In this document: in pieces, positions 44,114 through 58,255 of the stretch | Layout: the number at the start of each line of letters is the position of its first letter | Position numbering within the stretch: position 1 is the first letter of the stretch | Program-made: the position numbers and the translations under genes | Assembly (NCBI RefSeq): GCF_017873625.1 | Contig: NZ_JAGGKL010000008.1 | Span: forward strand, 1-64,000 | Length of the DNA: 64,000 nucleotides | Reading direction: 5' to 3' | Source of the DNA: Methanobacterium petrolearium | GTDB taxonomy: Archaea; Methanobacteriota; Methanobacteria; Methanobacteriales; Methanobacteriaceae | The notes under the pieces: generated by a model | The model's database searches: none | Told to the model about the DNA's origin: nothing | The model's input: only the letters and a program-made list of their open reading frames with translations

Positions 44114-44211
44114 ATGAAAATCAGACTATTTTAGGATTGGAATATGAATTTAAAATTAAACTTACTTGGGAGTATTATCCTATTTTAATCAGACGATATT
44201 CTGATTAAAAT
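44114..44211 (+). CRISPR. Orphan mini-CRISPR: one repeat, one 38-bp spacer, one degenerate hairpin repeat
   Basis: 44114-44143 matches the main repeat at about 26 of 30 positions (AATCAGACTATTTTAGGATT is exact). A 38-bp spacer follows (44144-44181), close to the array spacer size. Then 44182-44211 matches the repeat at about 21 of 30 and is also a 12-bp perfect hairpin, ATTTTAATCAGA-CGATAT-TCTGATTAAAAT. It lies 4.4 kb beyond the array and 147 bp before a HEPN/MNT toxin-antitoxin pair, with a TATA-like box about 40 bp upstream. It may be a relic of a longer array or a CreA-like regulatory guide. Confidence 0.7.
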
Positions 44212-44357
44212 AAATTTTAAGTTTGTATTCATTATTAGAACTTTAAAATTTAAATTTATTATTTCTAATACTTGGAATAACGCATGAAATTTATTAAAAT
44301 CTTAAAAAAAAAGATTTCAATTTGTGCATACTACTAAAAAAAAACCTTGTGATAAGA

Positions 44358-44660
44358 ATGAACAGAAGAAAAATAGCTGAAGATTTTTCAGCATCTTTAA
44401 GTTATCCAGGGATAGAAAAAGTTATCCTTTTCGGTTCAGTTGCTCGCAGTGAGGATAAGGAAGGTTCTGACATTGATCTACTTATCATTTCAACCAATAA
44501 AATTGAAGCTAAAGATGAGGTGATGAGAAAGGTTACTGAGGTACTGGTTGAAACAGGAGTCTATATATCAGCTAAAGTTATCTCTCCAGAGGAATTTAAA
44601 CAATTGCAAAACACTCATTTCATTTCCCAGGTTAAAAAAGAAGGTGTTACTGTTGGATGA
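44358..44660 (+). CDS. mntA: MNT nucleotidyltransferase antitoxin
   Basis: A 100-residue minimal nucleotidyltransferase with VILFGSVARSEDKEGSDIDLLII, holding the GS and DxD metal motifs. MntA antitoxins AMPylate the HEPN toxin HepT and so silence it. ATG 44358 (MNRRKIAEDF) is the likely start. Its TGA overlaps the toxin start region, showing coupling. Confidence 0.82.
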   Translation: MNRRKIAEDFSASLSYPGIEKVILFGSVARSEDKEGSDIDLLIISTNKIEAKDEVMRKVTEVLVETGVYISAKVISPEEFKQLQNTHFISQVKKEGVTVG

Positions 44661-45024
44661 TGCAGAAATTTTAATGAGTAATGCTTATAAAAAGCTGGAA
44701 GTTGCAAAAAATCTGTTTAGTAATGGTTATTATGGGGATGCTGTAAGTAGATCTTACTATGCTATGTTTTTCGCAGCAAAAGCTCTGTTATCAAAAAGGA
44801 GTAATTATCCAAGGACACATCGTGGCTTAATTTCACAGTTCGGACGAGAATTTGTAAAAACAGGTGAATTTAATCACAAAGTTTTTAATATACTTACAAG
44901 GGCCCAGGAAGATAGGGAAGAAGCAGATTATGGACTTCTCCCTGAAATTGGGAAAAAAGAAGCTGAAATTATAATTGATGGTGCTGAGGTGTTTTTACAG
45001 GAATGTGAAGTTAAAATACGATAA
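44653..45024 (+). CDS. hepT: HEPN domain toxin (HepT-like)
   Basis: About 123 residues of a HEPN ribonuclease: a four-helix bundle with VSRSYYAMFFAAKALL and the catalytic RX6H, seen as RSNYPRTH. It starts at TTG 44653 (or GTG 44644), overlapping the end of the MNT gene, as in most HEPN/MNT pairs. It would cut RNA when released from its antitoxin. It forms the right border of the defence island. Confidence 0.82.
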   Translation: MDDAEILMSNAYKKLEVAKNLFSNGYYGDAVSRSYYAMFFAAKALLSKRSNYPRTHRGLISQFGREFVKTGEFNHKVFNILTRAQEDREEADYGLLPEIGKKEAEIIIDGAEVFLQECEVKIR

Positions 45025-45373
45025 ATTGGACAACATTTACTTATTTTTTATATAAATTGTTACTTTATGAAATTGTAAATTTAATGGGTGTTTTAACTGC
45101 TCTACCCAATCATCAAATACTTTACATCCCACAAATCATTAATAAACCATAAATTATAATCCAACTGGATTACTACTAAGACCATTACTATAATAAAGTT
45201 TAGATAACATAATAATATTGAAATAGCTCTGATATTTTTATGAGATATGAAAGGAAGATTTTTTAAAATGAACAAAGTTTAGAGTATTATGTTAGGATAA
45301 CCACATGCATATCCTCTACATTATTTAAATATATACTTTTATGAGATTTTACGAGTTTTAGGAGAGATATTAG
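45025..45373. other. Promoter region of prf1, otherwise empty
   Basis: About 350 bp without an open frame. TTTAAATATATA at about 45325 is a TATA box and AGGAGAGAT at 45360-45368 a ribosome site for prf1. Nothing else is seen. Confidence 0.6.
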
Positions 45374-46603
<1,230 letters not shown>

Positions 46604-46781
46604 TGATGTACCTTTGATTCTTATTTTTTATAATTCCTATTTTTAAACATTCAATATTTTATTTTAACGACAAACCTAATCTTATTTTAAAAACAATCAA
46701 AGTTTTGGATAATTAAAGAAGTGAAATATGTTTATAAAAAAAAGTATGTTAGATTAAAAAGGATAAAAATGGTTTTAGTGG

Positions 46782-47381
<600 letters not shown>

Positions 47382-47529
47382 TATACCACTCCAGATTTTT
47401 TAAAAACAATTATGGTACATGTTGAATTGATTACAAGTTTGGTTCTTGTGTGTTTTTTATATGATTTATTGATCATATACCTATTTTTGTTGGAAGATTT
47501 ATTATTCTTCAGGGATGGGTTGATGATTC

Positions 47530-48485
47530 TTAATCTATGTCGATGTCAATGTTAACTGGAATTTTCTCCTTGGCAGATTTCATTGCAGCAAGAACTGTTT
47601 TTAAAGCGTGGATTCCGTCTTCTCCGGTAATTTTTGGTTTTTCATCCAAAATAATGGCATTTAAGAAGGAATCAAGTTCCTCCATAAGAGGTTCATGATG
47701 AGGTACCCTAACCTTTCTGGCGTGTTTCCCGTAAACCTCCACGTTCTGGTCAATGTAGTCCAATGAGATTATTCCATCAGTTCCAGTGACTTCCAGTTGC
47801 CTTTTTTTGTATGGAGTTAGCCAGTTCACCTCTAACATGCCTGTGGCCTGGTTGTAGAATTCCATCATGATCTCAGCATGGTCTTCGTATTCACATTTTT
47901 CCAGTCGGCTACCTACATGTGCGTAAACCCTGGAAACCGGGCTGTCCATTAGGTATGCCATCACATCCACCTCATGGATTGCTAGATCGATGGTTACTCC
48001 CACATCTTTTATCCGTGGGGGGAATGGCCCTACCCTTTTGGCAGATACTGAAACCACTTCTCCTATCAGTTTTTCTCGAAGCAGCTTTTTTGCCTCTAAA
48101 ACTGCTGGGTTGAAACGTTCCACATGACCGGTTGCCAGTTTTACTCCTTCTTTTCTGGCTGCTCTGACCATGTCTTTTGCTTCTTTAAGGGTGAATGCTA
48201 TGGGTTTTTCCACCAGTACGTGTTTTCCCTGTTCAATGGCACTCATCACCACTTCATAATGGTAGGTGGTGGGAACGCAAACACTTACTGCATCTATTTC
48301 CGGCATTTTAAGTATATTATCGTAATCAACAAACCCGACGGTGTTGTATTTTTTGGATACTTCCGACAGGGTGCCTTTCATAAGATCTGAAACAGCAAGG
48401 AGGTTGGCATTTTTGAGTCTGGTGTATACTCTGACATGATTGTGGCCCATGGCCCCTACACCAACAACTCCTACATTTACCTTAT

Positions 48486-48489
<4 letters not shown>
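47530..48489 (-). CDS. Gfo/Idh/MocA oxidoreductase, probable UDP-GlcNAc 3-dehydrogenase
   Basis: A 319-residue NAD-dependent dehydrogenase. The Rossmann motif is VGVVGVGAMGHNHVRVY, and the EKP motif is VLVEKPIAFTLKEA. In methanogens the close family member makes UDP-3-keto-GlcNAc for the diaminosugars of surface glycans; that assignment is inferred by resemblance. It overlaps hemC by four bases, so both are in one operon. Confidence 0.75.
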
Positions 48490-49358
<869 letters not shown>

Positions 49359-49569
49359 TGCATCATCTCCGAATGTTGCGGATTATATGTGAATTCTAGT
49401 CATAAAAGTTTATTATTATATAATAAGCATGGTGCCTAACATAGCTAACTTAAATTAAGAATCCTTAGTTGATTGATTTTGTATGATCTTTAATAAATGT
49501 TGTCATGGATAAAATTCCCAACCAATCCTCTTTAACATAGTAAATATATTGAAAATACTCCCTAAAAAG

Positions 49570-51009
49570 TTATCTTCTTCCCAGATCAGAATAATTAGAA
49601 CGAAAGATAAGCAGGATATTTTTAGCCCCACACTTACCCGCCATATCAACTGCAGAATCTATCTGGCTGTGATAAAGCACTCCATCTTTCATCTTACCCA
49701 TCATGCTTTTACCTAATTCTCCAGTTAATATTATCAAAATCTCATTATCCATCCCATTTAAAAAATCTGACAGGGAGTTCTCATCAATTTCTTCACAGGT
49801 CACCCCATAACTTCCCCCCATCACCAGAGCGGGATTTTCATATTCTTTAATCATGTTCACTGCTTTTTTCACTGCAGTGACATTTATACCAGGATTTATT
49901 TCTTCAATCACCCTTACTTTTCTGTTTTCACCAGACAGGTAATTGTTTTTTATGCTGGTTCTTCCAGGTAAACCTTTAAAAGATTTTAAACCTCTTATAA
50001 TAGTTTTTATAGGGGTTCCCATTGATAATGATGAACATACAGCAGAAAGAGCATTTTCCAGGTGATGTTCAGCTGGTGCAAATGTGGAACATTCAAATGA
50101 AGTGTTAATAATTTTTCCATGGATTGTTTTGAGATCCCTAACCCTAACCTGGAAGGAAGTTTCAAAAAGGCCATAATTGATATTAAAAGCAAAAACATTA
50201 GATTTAAAAGCAAAAACATTAGATTTTTTTTCTACAGAGTAAGTATTTGTTTTTTGGTTTAATGTATGGAAATCTGAATCTTTAGAATAAATTTTCTGGC
50301 ATGAATCATAGTCACATACCACGATCTCACTTTGAAACATCTGTTTTTTAGCTTTGCTTGCACAGCTTTTACCCTGACATATGGAATAATCTTCAGCAAT
50401 GTTGGTTATAACCCCCACATCTGCTAATCCAGTGCCTCCTAAAGAACTTTCAAATATGCAAATTCCAATATTGTAATTTTCTGCGGTTGATAATTCTTCT
50501 GCAAGTTCCCATGCAGTTATGATACTGGCTGGAGTTATACTAATGTTTCTTTGTAGGTTAATCTCTTCATCATCGGCTACAACCTCAACTCCAAGACTGC
50601 TTAATATGAGAGGAGTTTTTTCTCGATATATTTCTTTAAGCATGGCTACTACACTGGTTTTGCCTTTAACTCCAGTGACTTCGATTACAGGCACGGATAT
50701 CCTGTCTTTCATAAAGTAATGAACAGCCTGATGATGTGTCATGTGGATGGGATGGGGTAGATTGCAGTGTATCGGAGCAACCACCATTAATTCATCATTT
50801 TTAAAAGAAGATGATAATTTTCCTTGTGTAAAATCATCAAAAAAAGTTTCATCAACCAGTTGGATTTTCTGAGATTTCAGTGAGGATTTAACTTCACAAG
50901 GTAAAGTATGGTAAATATCCCATGCGAAAACCTCAAAATCCTGTTTTTTGGAAAATTCAGATGCCAGTATGGCACCTCCATGGGTGGTGTCTACAACCAG
51001 AACTTTCAT
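49570..51009 (-). CDS. cfbE: Coenzyme F430 synthase (Mur ligase-like)
   Basis: A 479-residue Mur ligase-fold protein that closes the last carbocyclic ring of F430 in an ATP-dependent step. The ATP loop is EVTGVKGKTSVVAML near residue 113-120; FESSLGGTGLADVGVITNIAEDY is typical of CfbE. Pairing with hemC and nadK on the same strand agrees. A perfect 21-bp tandem duplication lies in the coding sequence and repeats KSNVFAF in the product, a feature not expected to be conserved. It overlaps nadK by four bases. Confidence 0.85.
   Translation of the reverse strand: MKVLVVDTTHGGAILASEFSKKQDFEVFAWDIYHTLPCEVKSSLKSQKIQLVDETFFDDFTQGKLSSSFKNDELMVVAPIHCNLPHPIHMTHHQAVHYFMKDRISVPVIEVTGVKGKTSVVAMLKEIYREKTPLILSSLGVEVVADDEEINLQRNISITPASIITAWELAEELSTAENYNIGICIFESSLGGTGLADVGVITNIAEDYSICQGKSCASKAKKQMFQSEIVVCDYDSCQKIYSKDSDFHTLNQKTNTYSVEKKSNVFAFKSNVFAFNINYGLFETSFQVRVRDLKTIHGKIINTSFECSTFAPAEHHLENALSAVCSSLSMGTPIKTIIRGLKSFKGLPGRTSIKNNYLSGENRKVRVIEEINPGINVTAVKKAVNMIKEYENPALVMGGSYGVTCEEIDENSLSDFLNGMDNEILIILTGELGKSMMGKMKDGVLYHSQIDSAVDMAGKCGAKNILLIFRSNYSDLGRR
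50185..50226. repeat. 21-bp perfect tandem duplication inside cfbE
   Basis: The unit at 50185-50205 is repeated exactly at 50206-50226 (AAAAGCAAAAACATTAGATT plus T). It keeps the reading frame and duplicates seven residues, KSNVFAF, in the central domain. Replication slippage is the simple explanation. Confidence 0.9.
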
Positions 51010-51845
51010 TTGTTAATTCCGCCCTGAGTTAACTTTTCTCTGACTTTACGGTAGAAATCTTTGGTTAAACGTACAAAGTATGCACAGTTTTCGGATTTAC
51101 AGAAAATGATCTCATCCATATAATTTATCTCTTCTTCAAACTGACCATCTATCACTGCAATGGCTTTTTTGCCTTCTCTTAGAAGTTTGACCTTAATTAC
51201 ACTCTCATCTGAGACAACTGTAGGCCGAGCTCCCAGTTTAAATGGGCATATGGGAACTATGATAAATGCTTTCACCCTGGGATCTATGATTGGTCCACCT
51301 GCAGACATGGAATAAGCTGTGGAACCACTGGGAGTGGCTATGATTAACCCATCGGCACGTAACTCCTCCACAATCTCATCATCAACACTGATCTGTATGT
51401 GAAGCATTTTGGCAGGCTTTCTGGTCATCATAACTACTTCATTTAAGGCAGGGGGTAACTCATGATTGTGCCAGACTATCAGTTGATTTCTTCTTTCAAC
51501 AGAGTAGTTTCCAGCAAGAATCTCTTCAAGAGCACTGAAAGCATTTTCAGGATCTATTTCTGTTAAGAACCCTACTGTTCCCATGTTAATTCCTATTAGT
51601 GGAATTTTTTTGTGACTGATATAACTCTGTGTTCTGAGGATAGTTCCATCTCCCCCCACCGCCACCATCATATCCACATCCATGTCCTCCAGTGCACATT
51701 GTTTATTCTGATATCTATCCAGTTTCTGGGCCAGAGGAATGTCCAATAAAACATCAACTCCTTTTTCAGTTAAAAAATCAGCTAACTTGCCTGCAAATTC
51801 TATTGCATCCCTCACATCACTACGGGCAGCCAGTCCCATGATCAT
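51006..51845 (-). CDS. nadK: NAD kinase
   Basis: A 279-residue NAD/NADH kinase. The GGDG motif is VAVGGDGTILRTQ, and the second site is TPSGSTAYSMSAGGPI. It makes NADP for biosynthesis. The gene overlaps cfbE downstream and the FBPase gene upstream by four bases each, giving a translationally coupled trio. Confidence 0.93.
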   Translation of the reverse strand: MIMGLAARSDVRDAIEFAGKLADFLTEKGVDVLLDIPLAQKLDRYQNKQCALEDMDVDMMVAVGGDGTILRTQSYISHKKIPLIGINMGTVGFLTEIDPENAFSALEEILAGNYSVERRNQLIVWHNHELPPALNEVVMMTRKPAKMLHIQISVDDEIVEELRADGLIIATPSGSTAYSMSAGGPIIDPRVKAFIIVPICPFKLGARPTVVSDESVIKVKLLREGKKAIAVIDGQFEEEINYMDEIIFCKSENCAYFVRLTKDFYRKVREKLTQGGINK

Positions 51846-52684
51846 TTAATCCCCTCCACTATGCGAACTATCTCCTGGTGAATAACTGAATTACATGTGG
51901 CTATCATGGAAGTTTTCTCCATAACATTTAATTTACCATTTAAGGCTTTACCATATCTATCCGTCACTATTCCCCCACTTTCTTCCAGTATCAGTTTAGC
52001 AGCCGCCAAATCTACCAGCCTCAGATTATCTCTAACATCAACAAATGCATCGTAAGTCCCATCGGCAACGTAAGATATTTCTATGGCCACTGCTCCAAGA
52101 ATTCTCATTCTCCTTACGCTCTTGCACAGCTTTTCTACTTTTCCCATGTTCATTCTGTAAACATAAGCCCCCAATGATATTTGAGATAAATCCTGTTTAG
52201 ATGACGGTGTGGGGTTTTTTCCATTGACCAAAGCACCTTGACCCTTAAATGCAGCATAAAAATCATCTGTTGCATAATTTTTCACAAACCCCATCTGAAT
52301 ATCCTGAACTGTTAAAGGACCCTTCTGATTGGTAGGAATGGGTGCCACTGCCACTGATATCCCATAAGCCGGAATATTCTTAACAGCATTGCTGGTACCG
52401 TCCAGTGGATCCACCACCATTACAACTTCAGGTTGGCCTTTTCCTAAATTCACTTGACCAATTTCTTCACTGATCAAAGTTAAAGGTTTATCAATACTTT
52501 CCAGTACTTCAATAACCTTTTTTTCTGCCACAATATCAATATACATAGTTGGAGTGCCATCAGCCCCTGTTTTAACGATTTCAGACCCTTCTAAAGACCC
52601 TATGAGTGGTGATATTGCATTTTGAGATTCTTTAATTAATTCCTGGCAGGTTTCAGTCCAAAATTCCCTATCTTTTTCATCCAT
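51842..52684 (-). CDS. suhB: Fructose-1,6-bisphosphatase/inositol monophosphatase family enzyme
   Basis: A 280-residue member of the lithium-sensitive phosphatase fold. The metal motifs are SEEIG and VDPLDGTSNAVKNIPAYGIS, with DLAAAKLILEESGG near the end. Archaeal members act on both inositol monophosphate and fructose 1,6-bisphosphate (type IV FBPase). It is the first gene of the set suhB-nadK-cfbE. Some archaea fuse or pair this gene with NAD kinase, in line with its place here. Confidence 0.88.
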   Translation of the reverse strand: MDEKDREFWTETCQELIKESQNAISPLIGSLEGSEIVKTGADGTPTMYIDIVAEKKVIEVLESIDKPLTLISEEIGQVNLGKGQPEVVMVVDPLDGTSNAVKNIPAYGISVAVAPIPTNQKGPLTVQDIQMGFVKNYATDDFYAAFKGQGALVNGKNPTPSSKQDLSQISLGAYVYRMNMGKVEKLCKSVRRMRILGAVAIEISYVADGTYDAFVDVRDNLRLVDLAAAKLILEESGGIVTDRYGKALNGKLNVMEKTSMIATCNSVIHQEIVRIVEGIK

Positions 52685-52837
52685 ATAATATCCTCCTCCT
52701 GGGCCTCAAAAAAACATTTTTATCCTGAGAATTAGGTGTAATTTTCAATCCATATAATGATGTATTGTATGATTATAATGTTTTGTAACGTATAAGATGG
52801 GTTTTAGGACCCTATGATTTTGTAAAATCATCATCTG

Positions 52838-53281
52838 TTATTTTAGGTACACCACTGCAGCCACTGCCACTGCCTCTTTTATAACCTTATGATTTTCATC
52901 TGCTATGATAATTTCTCTAATCTCAAGTCCCCTAACCTGCATCATATATTCCACCATGGTTTTTGCTTCGGATCTAATCTTTTCAGGATCCTGATTTACT
53001 CCGGAATGTTCCACTACACACCCAAAATCATCAGAGGTTGCCACTGCCACCACCGCAGTTATAAAATCCCCAGGATGATCTGAATGCACATATGAAAGCA
53101 CACAATTAACCATTTCCCCCTCCTTAATAGGTGGGAGTTCCACTATCTCTGTATCCCTTGGCAGTATACTGGAGACTGGTATAAGGTTCACATCACCAAT
53201 ACCTGCATCGAGGAGGGCATTGTCAAAGGCGTTTAGTCGTGTGGGTCCTTCTGATTTTCCTGAGGTTATAGAAACTTTCAT
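52838..53281 (-). CDS. pdaD: Pyruvoyl-dependent arginine decarboxylase
   Basis: A 147-residue proenzyme that cleaves itself to form a pyruvoyl group and turns arginine into agmatine. The cleavage site is the SS pair in NLIPVSSILPRD; HSDHPGDFITAVVAVATS follows. ATG 53281 (MKVSITSGKSEG) is the family start; 42 upstream in-frame residues are not family-like. It is transcribed divergently from aIF5A and agmatinase, which use its product downstream. Confidence 0.93.
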   Translation of the reverse strand: MKVSITSGKSEGPTRLNAFDNALLDAGIGDVNLIPVSSILPRDTEIVELPPIKEGEMVNCVLSYVHSDHPGDFITAVVAVATSDDFGCVVEHSGVNQDPEKIRSEAKTMVEYMMQVRGLEIREIIIADENHKVIKEAVAVAAVVYLK

Positions 53282-53297
53282 TATATCACTGGTAATT

Positions 53298-53334
<37 letters not shown>

Positions 53335-53519
53335 CTTCTATATCAGATGAGAGGTATCTATAAATATATTTATACAGACAAGCAGACTTATAAAAAAGTA
53401 CAACCAAGAAGAGTTACATCTATATAAAATAAATCTATCATAGACTCTATTTTTTAGATTCTGAACTTTATGGATCCTCACTGGATCTAAATTGTACGTA
53501 TTATACGGAGGTAAATAGC

Positions 53520-53909
<390 letters not shown>

Positions 53910-53962
53910 ACCTCCTGAGAAGCCATATCTACTTTTTACAAATCTGATGAGGATTTAGATAA

Positions 53963-54841
53963 ATGTATCTTTACACTGAAAATCCTCTGAAATTTGCTTT
54001 TTCCCAGGATTTTGAAGAATTCAAAGAAAAAGATAGTCCTTGTTTTGGAATTTTAGGAGTACCATTCGATAGCACCACCAGTTACCTGCCAGGCGCACGT
54101 TTCGGGCCTTTTTTCGTGAGAGAAGCATCATACAACTTTGAAAAATACAACCTATTATCAGATACGGTTTTAGATATTAACTTGTGTGATGTTGGAAATC
54201 TAGAAGTGGTTCCTGGAAACCTGGAAAACACATATATGCACCTGGAATCTGTCGTGTCCTCCATGTCCGAAGACACATTAACCCCTCTAACCATTGGTGG
54301 TGAACATGGCATTAGTTATGGAGTTATAAATGCCCTTAACACACAGAATAACTTGCAGGATGTTACCATACTCCATTTTGACGCCCACATGGATCTCAGA
54401 GACGATTATGTAGGGGAAAAATATTCCCATGCCACAGTTATGCGACGGATATATGATAAAAACCCTGCAAAGATAATTCAAATGGGTATCCGCTCTTCAT
54501 CACCGGGAGAAGCTGAATTCGCACGGAAAAATGGTATTGATTTTTACACAGCTCACGACATAAAAAAAGACCTGAAAGGGATTGAAAAAGTTATTAACCA
54601 GATAGATGGTCCCATCTATGTCACTGTGGATATAGACGTACTGGATCCTGCTTATGCTCCCAGTGTGGGCACACCGAGTCCATGTGGAATAAATACACAG
54701 GAACTGGAAAGCCTAATTTCTCATCTTAAGGGAAAAGAAATTATTGGATTCGATGTAGTTGAGGTTTCATCCACTTCCATTGGAGATATCACATCCATTA
54801 ATGCTGCTAAAATAATTTTAGACTTTTTATTCTTGCAATAA
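53963..54841 (+). CDS. speB: Agmatinase
   Basis: A 292-residue ureohydrolase that hydrolyses agmatine to putrescine and urea. The two-manganese ligands are in place: GGEHGISYG, LHFDAHMDLRDDY and VTVDIDVLDPAYAPSVGTP. It works after PdaD. It is downstream of aIF5A on the same strand. Confidence 0.92.
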   Translation: MYLYTENPLKFAFSQDFEEFKEKDSPCFGILGVPFDSTTSYLPGARFGPFFVREASYNFEKYNLLSDTVLDINLCDVGNLEVVPGNLENTYMHLESVVSSMSEDTLTPLTIGGEHGISYGVINALNTQNNLQDVTILHFDAHMDLRDDYVGEKYSHATVMRRIYDKNPAKIIQMGIRSSSPGEAEFARKNGIDFYTAHDIKKDLKGIEKVINQIDGPIYVTVDIDVLDPAYAPSVGTPSPCGINTQELESLISHLKGKEIIGFDVVEVSSTSIGDITSINAAKIILDFLFLQ

Positions 54842-55106
54842 ATTCTTCACATTGCTTTTTAAATTATTAAATCTTATTTAAGAATCCAGATCATCTTGAT
54901 CTTATTCATTAAAACCTATTTCAATAGGGGGAAATTGCTTCCCATGATAGATCATATATAAATATTTATAGATAGCCAGCCAAATTTATCTGATGATTAG
55001 CATATTAAGATTCAACACATTTAACACATATTTCTAAAAGAGATACCAATAAAAAGGTTTTTATTTTAAAAATCCATCGGGCTTAAATTGGATTAGGAGG
55101 AAAAAA

Positions 55107-56327
<1,221 letters not shown>

Positions 56328-56582
56328 TTTTAGGGACCTTTAAGATCCTGAAATATCCATCCACTTAAATTCTTTTTAAGTGAAAACTAAAACCAGAGTA
56401 ATGATTTAAGACAACATCAGGCTATTCCATATTAATTACCTACTGTTCTGTGTTTCACTGGAATAAAAATAACAATACTAACCAGTGCCCGCCCTTAAAT
56501 GTTAGAACAATGAATAAATGATTGATGAAGTTTAAATTTCACTTCAAACTTTAACAAATCCATTCAGGATGGGGAAATGTGT

Positions 56583-58190
56583 ATGATAAAAGGAAATCTA
56601 GTAAATGTTTTTACAGAAGAGATTTATCCTGCCGAAATTGAAGTTAAAAATGGTATTATAACCTGTTTAAGGGAAATTAAAGGAGAATATTCTGGATATA
56701 TTTTACCCGGTTTTATTGATTCTCATATCCATATTGAAAGTTCCATGCTTACACCCTCCCGTTTTGCTGAGGCTGTGGTACCCCACGGAACCACAGCCGT
56801 GGTGGCTGATCCCCATGAAATCGCCAATGTCATGGGTGTTGAAGGGATCAAATATATGATGAAAGATGCCGCTACCACTCCCCTGCAAGTTTTCTTTACT
56901 GCATCATCTTGCGTCCCGGCAACTCCTTTTGAAACTTCCGGAGCCATTTTAGGCCCTGATGAAATAGACACTCTGATGGATGATGACCAAGTGGTGGCTT
57001 TGGGGGAGATGATGAACTTCCCCGGAGTTATAGGAAATGATCCTGTGGTTTTGGAGAAGATTAAAATCGCCCAAAAGCACCGTAAACCAGTTGATGGGCA
57101 TGCCCCATTGTTATCTGGAAAAGATCTGTGTGATTACATTGGGGCTGGCATATCCACAGACCATGAATGCACCCAGCTAGAGGAAGCCCATGAAAAAAAG
57201 GGTTTGGGTATGAAGATCATGATCAGGGAGGGTTCATCTGCCCATAACCTGGAAGAACTGATTTCTGTAGGGGGAGAATTCCTGGTATCTGATGATCGGG
57301 ACCCTGAAGACTTGTTGAATGGACATATAGACCAAATTTTAAAGAAAGCTGTGCATTTAGGTATGGACCCTGTGGATGCCCTGAGAATGGTCACTTTAAA
57401 CCCTGCAGAACATTACAATTTGAGTTGTGGGGGATTAAAACCAGGTTCCCCTGCAGACATGGTGCTGGTGGATGATCTGGAAAATTTCAAAGTGGACAAA
57501 GTGTGGATTAAAGGAAAACTTGTGTCTCAAAACGGTGCCCCACTCTTCCAAGTGGACCCCCTTCTTTTAAAGAGTACTTTCAGAGTTAAACCCAAAAAAG
57601 CATCTGATTTTGAAGTTAATTCTCCTCATGAAGAAGAAAAAGTCAGGGTGATTGATGTAATAGAAGGCCAGTTACTTACCTCGGAGACAGAAGCTGTTTT
57701 AAGAGTTGTTGACGGTCATCTGCAAGCTGACACCGAAAAAGACATCCTGAAAATCGCGGTTGTGGAAAGATACGGCCATGATAATGTTTCAAATGCTTTC
57801 ATACGTGGATTCCTGCTTAAAAATGGGGCGATTGCCTCCAGTGTTGCCCATGATTCTCATAACATCATTGTGGTTGGTACCAATTGCCAGGATATGGCAG
57901 AAGCAGTGAATATTCTTTCCAAAAACAATGGAGGGATTGTTGTTGTGTCTGATGGTGATTGTTACTCGTTAAAACTTCCAATCGCTGGTCTTATGAGCAC
58001 TGAAAGTGCAGAAGATGTGTCTTCCCAACTAAGCCAGTTACATAAAATAGTTAAGGATATTGGATGTGAACTTGCTTCACCTTTTATGACCATGTCCTTC
58101 ATGGCGCTTCTGGTGATTCCTAAACTGAAAATTAGTGACCAAGGTCTGTTTGATGTTGAAAATTTTCAATTTGTTGATGTTATAAAATAA
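56583..58190 (+). CDS. ade: Adenine deaminase
   Basis: About 535 residues of the amidohydrolase superfamily, converting adenine to hypoxanthine for purine salvage. The metal motif is GFIDSHIHIESSMLTPSRF; HAPLLSGKDL, STDHE and SDDRDPEDLL follow, and the C-terminal region has HDSHNIIVVGTN. ATG 56583 is preferred because GGATGGGG ends eight bases upstream; ATG 56577 is only two bases away from it. Confidence 0.92.
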   Translation: MIKGNLVNVFTEEIYPAEIEVKNGIITCLREIKGEYSGYILPGFIDSHIHIESSMLTPSRFAEAVVPHGTTAVVADPHEIANVMGVEGIKYMMKDAATTPLQVFFTASSCVPATPFETSGAILGPDEIDTLMDDDQVVALGEMMNFPGVIGNDPVVLEKIKIAQKHRKPVDGHAPLLSGKDLCDYIGAGISTDHECTQLEEAHEKKGLGMKIMIREGSSAHNLEELISVGGEFLVSDDRDPEDLLNGHIDQILKKAVHLGMDPVDALRMVTLNPAEHYNLSCGGLKPGSPADMVLVDDLENFKVDKVWIKGKLVSQNGAPLFQVDPLLLKSTFRVKPKKASDFEVNSPHEEEKVRVIDVIEGQLLTSETEAVLRVVDGHLQADTEKDILKIAVVERYGHDNVSNAFIRGFLLKNGAIASSVAHDSHNIIVVGTNCQDMAEAVNILSKNNGGIVVVSDGDCYSLKLPIAGLMSTESAEDVSSQLSQLHKIVKDIGCELASPFMTMSFMALLVIPKLKISDQGLFDVENFQFVDVIK

Positions 58191-58255
58191 ATAAGCATTT
58201 ATTCAAATGTATCTAATTGAATTTTAAACTAAAGATTATCAATGGGTGTTTTATC

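Noticed and set aside
44211..44232. Possible target of the orphan mini-CRISPR spacer
   Set aside because: About 16 of 20 bases match, but two mismatches fall at seed positions 7 and 8 and the flank is ATA; such AT-rich matches are likely by chance.
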